Shown here: piece after piece, positions 62,504 through 64,000 of the stretch | How the letters are laid out: every line of letters starts with the position of its first letter | How positions within the stretch are numbered: the stretch's first letter is position 1 | Assembly (NCBI GenBank): GCA_002340255.1 | Contig: DDLS01000210.1 | Span: 1 to 64,000, forward strand | From: Cyanobacteria bacterium UBA2566 | Lineage (GTDB): Bacteria; Cyanobacteriota; Cyanobacteriia; Cyanobacteriales; Desertifilaceae | Direction of reading: 5' to 3' | Length of the DNA: 64,000 bases | Notes under the pieces: generated by a model | Databases searched by the model: none | The model's input: only the letters and a program-made list of their open reading frames with translations | What the model was told of the DNA's origin: nothing | Translations under genes and position numbers: made by a program

Positions 62504-63943
62504 CTAACTCGATTGGGTCTCTAAAGGGGTTCCCGGTTCCAAATTTAGATCTGGATTGGGTAGAATCACGTTATCCCCTGGTGTTAAACCAGATAGCACT
62601 TCTACTGTATCTAAGCCTTCTAAACCTAGGGTCACTTCTCGTTTTTGGGCGAAACCCTGCTCATCTTTGACCCAAACAAACGTCATTTTGCCTGACCTTT
62701 GTAACGCCTCTAAACCAACCACCACCACATCTTGGCGTTGATCGAGGATAATTTCCACATTGACCTGACTTCCCGGAATCAAAGTTCCTGTGGACTGATT
62801 GAGTTGAATGATAGCTGATACAGTCGCCAGTCCACCTGGCGAGCCTTGAGAGTCGGAGACGGAGATCGCTTGGGGAGATAACGCCACGACTTGACCGTCA
62901 TAAACTGGGGAATCCGGACCAATAATCGTAATCCGAGCAGGTTGATTCAAGCGTACTTTGGCTGCATTCAGGGTGGATAAACTCAGCCGTACATATTCCT
63001 GGGTGGGGTCTCCCAGGGTTAATAACTCATGCCCCCGTGTGACTCCCTCACCATTATTAACATTCACCCGTAAAACTACGCCATTGATGGGAGTAGTAAT
63101 CAGGGTATCTTGCAGTTCTTGTTGAATTTTGCGTAACTCTAACTCTTGTCGTTGCAGTTGCAGTTGGATTCTGTTGACAGCAAGTTGGGCATTTTGCAGT
63201 TCAGAAGTGGCACTTGCGATCGCCGTCTGCTGTTGATTAGATTGTTCTAATTTCTGCCGTTCTAAGATGAGGGTTTCTGTTTCTACTGTTAATTGGGCCT
63301 CACGCACAGCAATTTCAGCATCTCTGACCTTTCGGCGTTGGCTTCGCAATTGATCTCCAGAAATAAATCCCTTCTCCTCTAATTCTAGTAGATTTTCTAA
63401 CTCTTCTTGACTATCGGCTAAATCCGCTTGTTTTTCCTGCACCTGTTGTTGGTGACGTTCTAACCTTAACTGTTTTTCTTCCAATTCCAACGTGTGAATC
63501 TGAAGTTGTCGTTGGGTTGTTTCTAATGTCTGTTCGGCTGCTTGCACCTTCTGTCGATCGTGTGCCAACTGAACCATCGTTTCTTCGATTTCAGTCAGTT
63601 GTGCTTGCAAACGAGTTTCCCGTTCTGGATTGCGTAACCGAATGATTTCCTCTCCAGCCTGTACCTGTTCACCCACAGTGACTAACACTTGCTCGACTGT
63701 ACTATCATCAGGGGCTTTGATCGTTTGTTGATCGCCCAATCGCACGATTCCACTTTCGTTAATCGTCTGCTCTAGTGAACCGGATTCAATCGCTGTTGTC
63801 GTGACTTTCACGGGTGAAGGGGTACGTTGAAGTATTGAGGTATAAGCCAGAAGACTGAAAACAGAAATTGCGGCGATCGCCCCCGATCCCATCAACCACC
63901 GAATTCCCTGTTTATGTTGTTGTTTAGCCAAAATTTCCATCAT
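62504..63943 (-). CDS. Periplasmic adaptor (membrane fusion) protein of an efflux system
   Basis: About 479 residues from the ATG-ATG at 63943; a TTG at 63964 is also in frame. An N-terminal membrane span (MGSGAIAAISVFSLLAYTS) is followed by a barrel-sandwich hybrid domain (IKAPDDSTVEQVLVTVGEQV), a long coiled-coil hairpin at about 120-280 (rich in Gln, Glu, Leu and Arg) and the C-terminal beta domains (PGSQVNVEIILDQRQDVVVV). It links an inner-membrane pump (ABC MacB or RND type) to an outer-membrane channel. The partner genes lie outside the window. Confidence 0.85.
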   Translation of the reverse strand: MMEILAKQQHKQGIRWLMGSGAIAAISVFSLLAYTSILQRTPSPVKVTTTAIESGSLEQTINESGIVRLGDQQTIKAPDDSTVEQVLVTVGEQVQAGEEIIRLRNPERETRLQAQLTEIEETMVQLAHDRQKVQAAEQTLETTQRQLQIHTLELEEKQLRLERHQQQVQEKQADLADSQEELENLLELEEKGFISGDQLRSQRRKVRDAEIAVREAQLTVETETLILERQKLEQSNQQQTAIASATSELQNAQLAVNRIQLQLQRQELELRKIQQELQDTLITTPINGVVLRVNVNNGEGVTRGHELLTLGDPTQEYVRLSLSTLNAAKVRLNQPARITIIGPDSPVYDGQVVALSPQAISVSDSQGSPGGLATVSAIIQLNQSTGTLIPGSQVNVEIILDQRQDVVVVGLEALQRSGKMTFVWVKDEQGFAQKREVTLGLEGLDTVEVLSGLTPGDNVILPNPDLNLEPGTPLETQSS

Positions 63944-64000
63944 TGTTAAGCATAGGTAGATCAATTGGCGATCCTGCTCCCTGTCGCCTAAATTTTCGGA

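Overview
The window is chromosomal DNA from a cyanobacterium. It carries psaA and psaB (photosystem I core), psbU (photosystem II extrinsic subunit), btpA, hemA, a glpX-type fructose/sedoheptulose bisphosphatase and several cyanobacterial families of unknown function (DUF1822, DUF3611, PAM68-like, EI24). The palindrome GCGATCGC (HIP1), a hallmark of many cyanobacterial genomes, recurs throughout. The abundance of hybrid sensor kinases, GGDEF proteins, Uma2 fragments and intergenic hairpin repeats fits a filamentous Oscillatoriales-like organism, but the genus is not decided here.

Layout. 0-0.6 kb: a collapsed hybrid histidine kinase pseudogene. 0.8-6.6 kb: a dynamin/Era-like GTPase, a sigma factor with a DUF1822 partner, two tandem TerD proteins, a 31-residue membrane peptide and a TolB-like propeller protein. 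6.8-11.8 kb: an MscS-type channel converging with a Cache-HAMP-kinase-receiver-PP2C protein. 11.9-15.8 kb: broken genes (a membrane protein, an Uma2 fragment and an L,D-transpeptidase fragment) around a HAD hydrolase/SH3 pair and a KDPG aldolase. 16-20.6 kb: a two-gene sensory locus and a YVTN propeller protein. 20.7-24.8 kb: gmk-remA and glpX-hemA. 25-32 kb: a folate/biopterin-type transporter, gene debris, cysH, a hydrolase, an EI24 membrane protein and an acidic lipoprotein. 32.7-37.2 kb: psaAB with a leader and a strong terminator. 37.3-43.5 kb: a tandem PPK2 protein, a ZnuA-like zinc-binding protein behind a Zur/Fur-like palindrome, a beta-helix protein and a receiver-GAF-GGDEF protein. 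45-49.5 kb: a CHAT protease-STAND NTPase-TPR gene coupled to an unrecognised 301-residue gene. 49.5-53.5 kb: nadA, DAHP synthase, PAM68-like, rpsO and ruvA. 53.8-56.6 kb: btpA, a periplasmic thioredoxin-like protein, an IS200/IS605-type remnant and a VKOR-thioredoxin fusion. 57-64 kb: a CHASE2-PAS-GGDEF protein, psbU, an FHA-adenylate cyclase, DUF3611 and an efflux adaptor.

The best candidate for an undescribed system is the CHAT-NTPase-TPR protein (45883-49512) with its downstream partner (44976-45881). Their stop and start codons are separated by one base. The large protein has the layout of a STAND-type sensor joined to a caspase-like protease, and the partner belongs to no family I recognise, so it could be the substrate or effector. 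Secondary points of interest are the decayed IS200/IS605-type element between two thiol-oxidation genes, a family of short hairpins sharing a fixed tail, and a pseudogene that joins the two ends of a sensor kinase.
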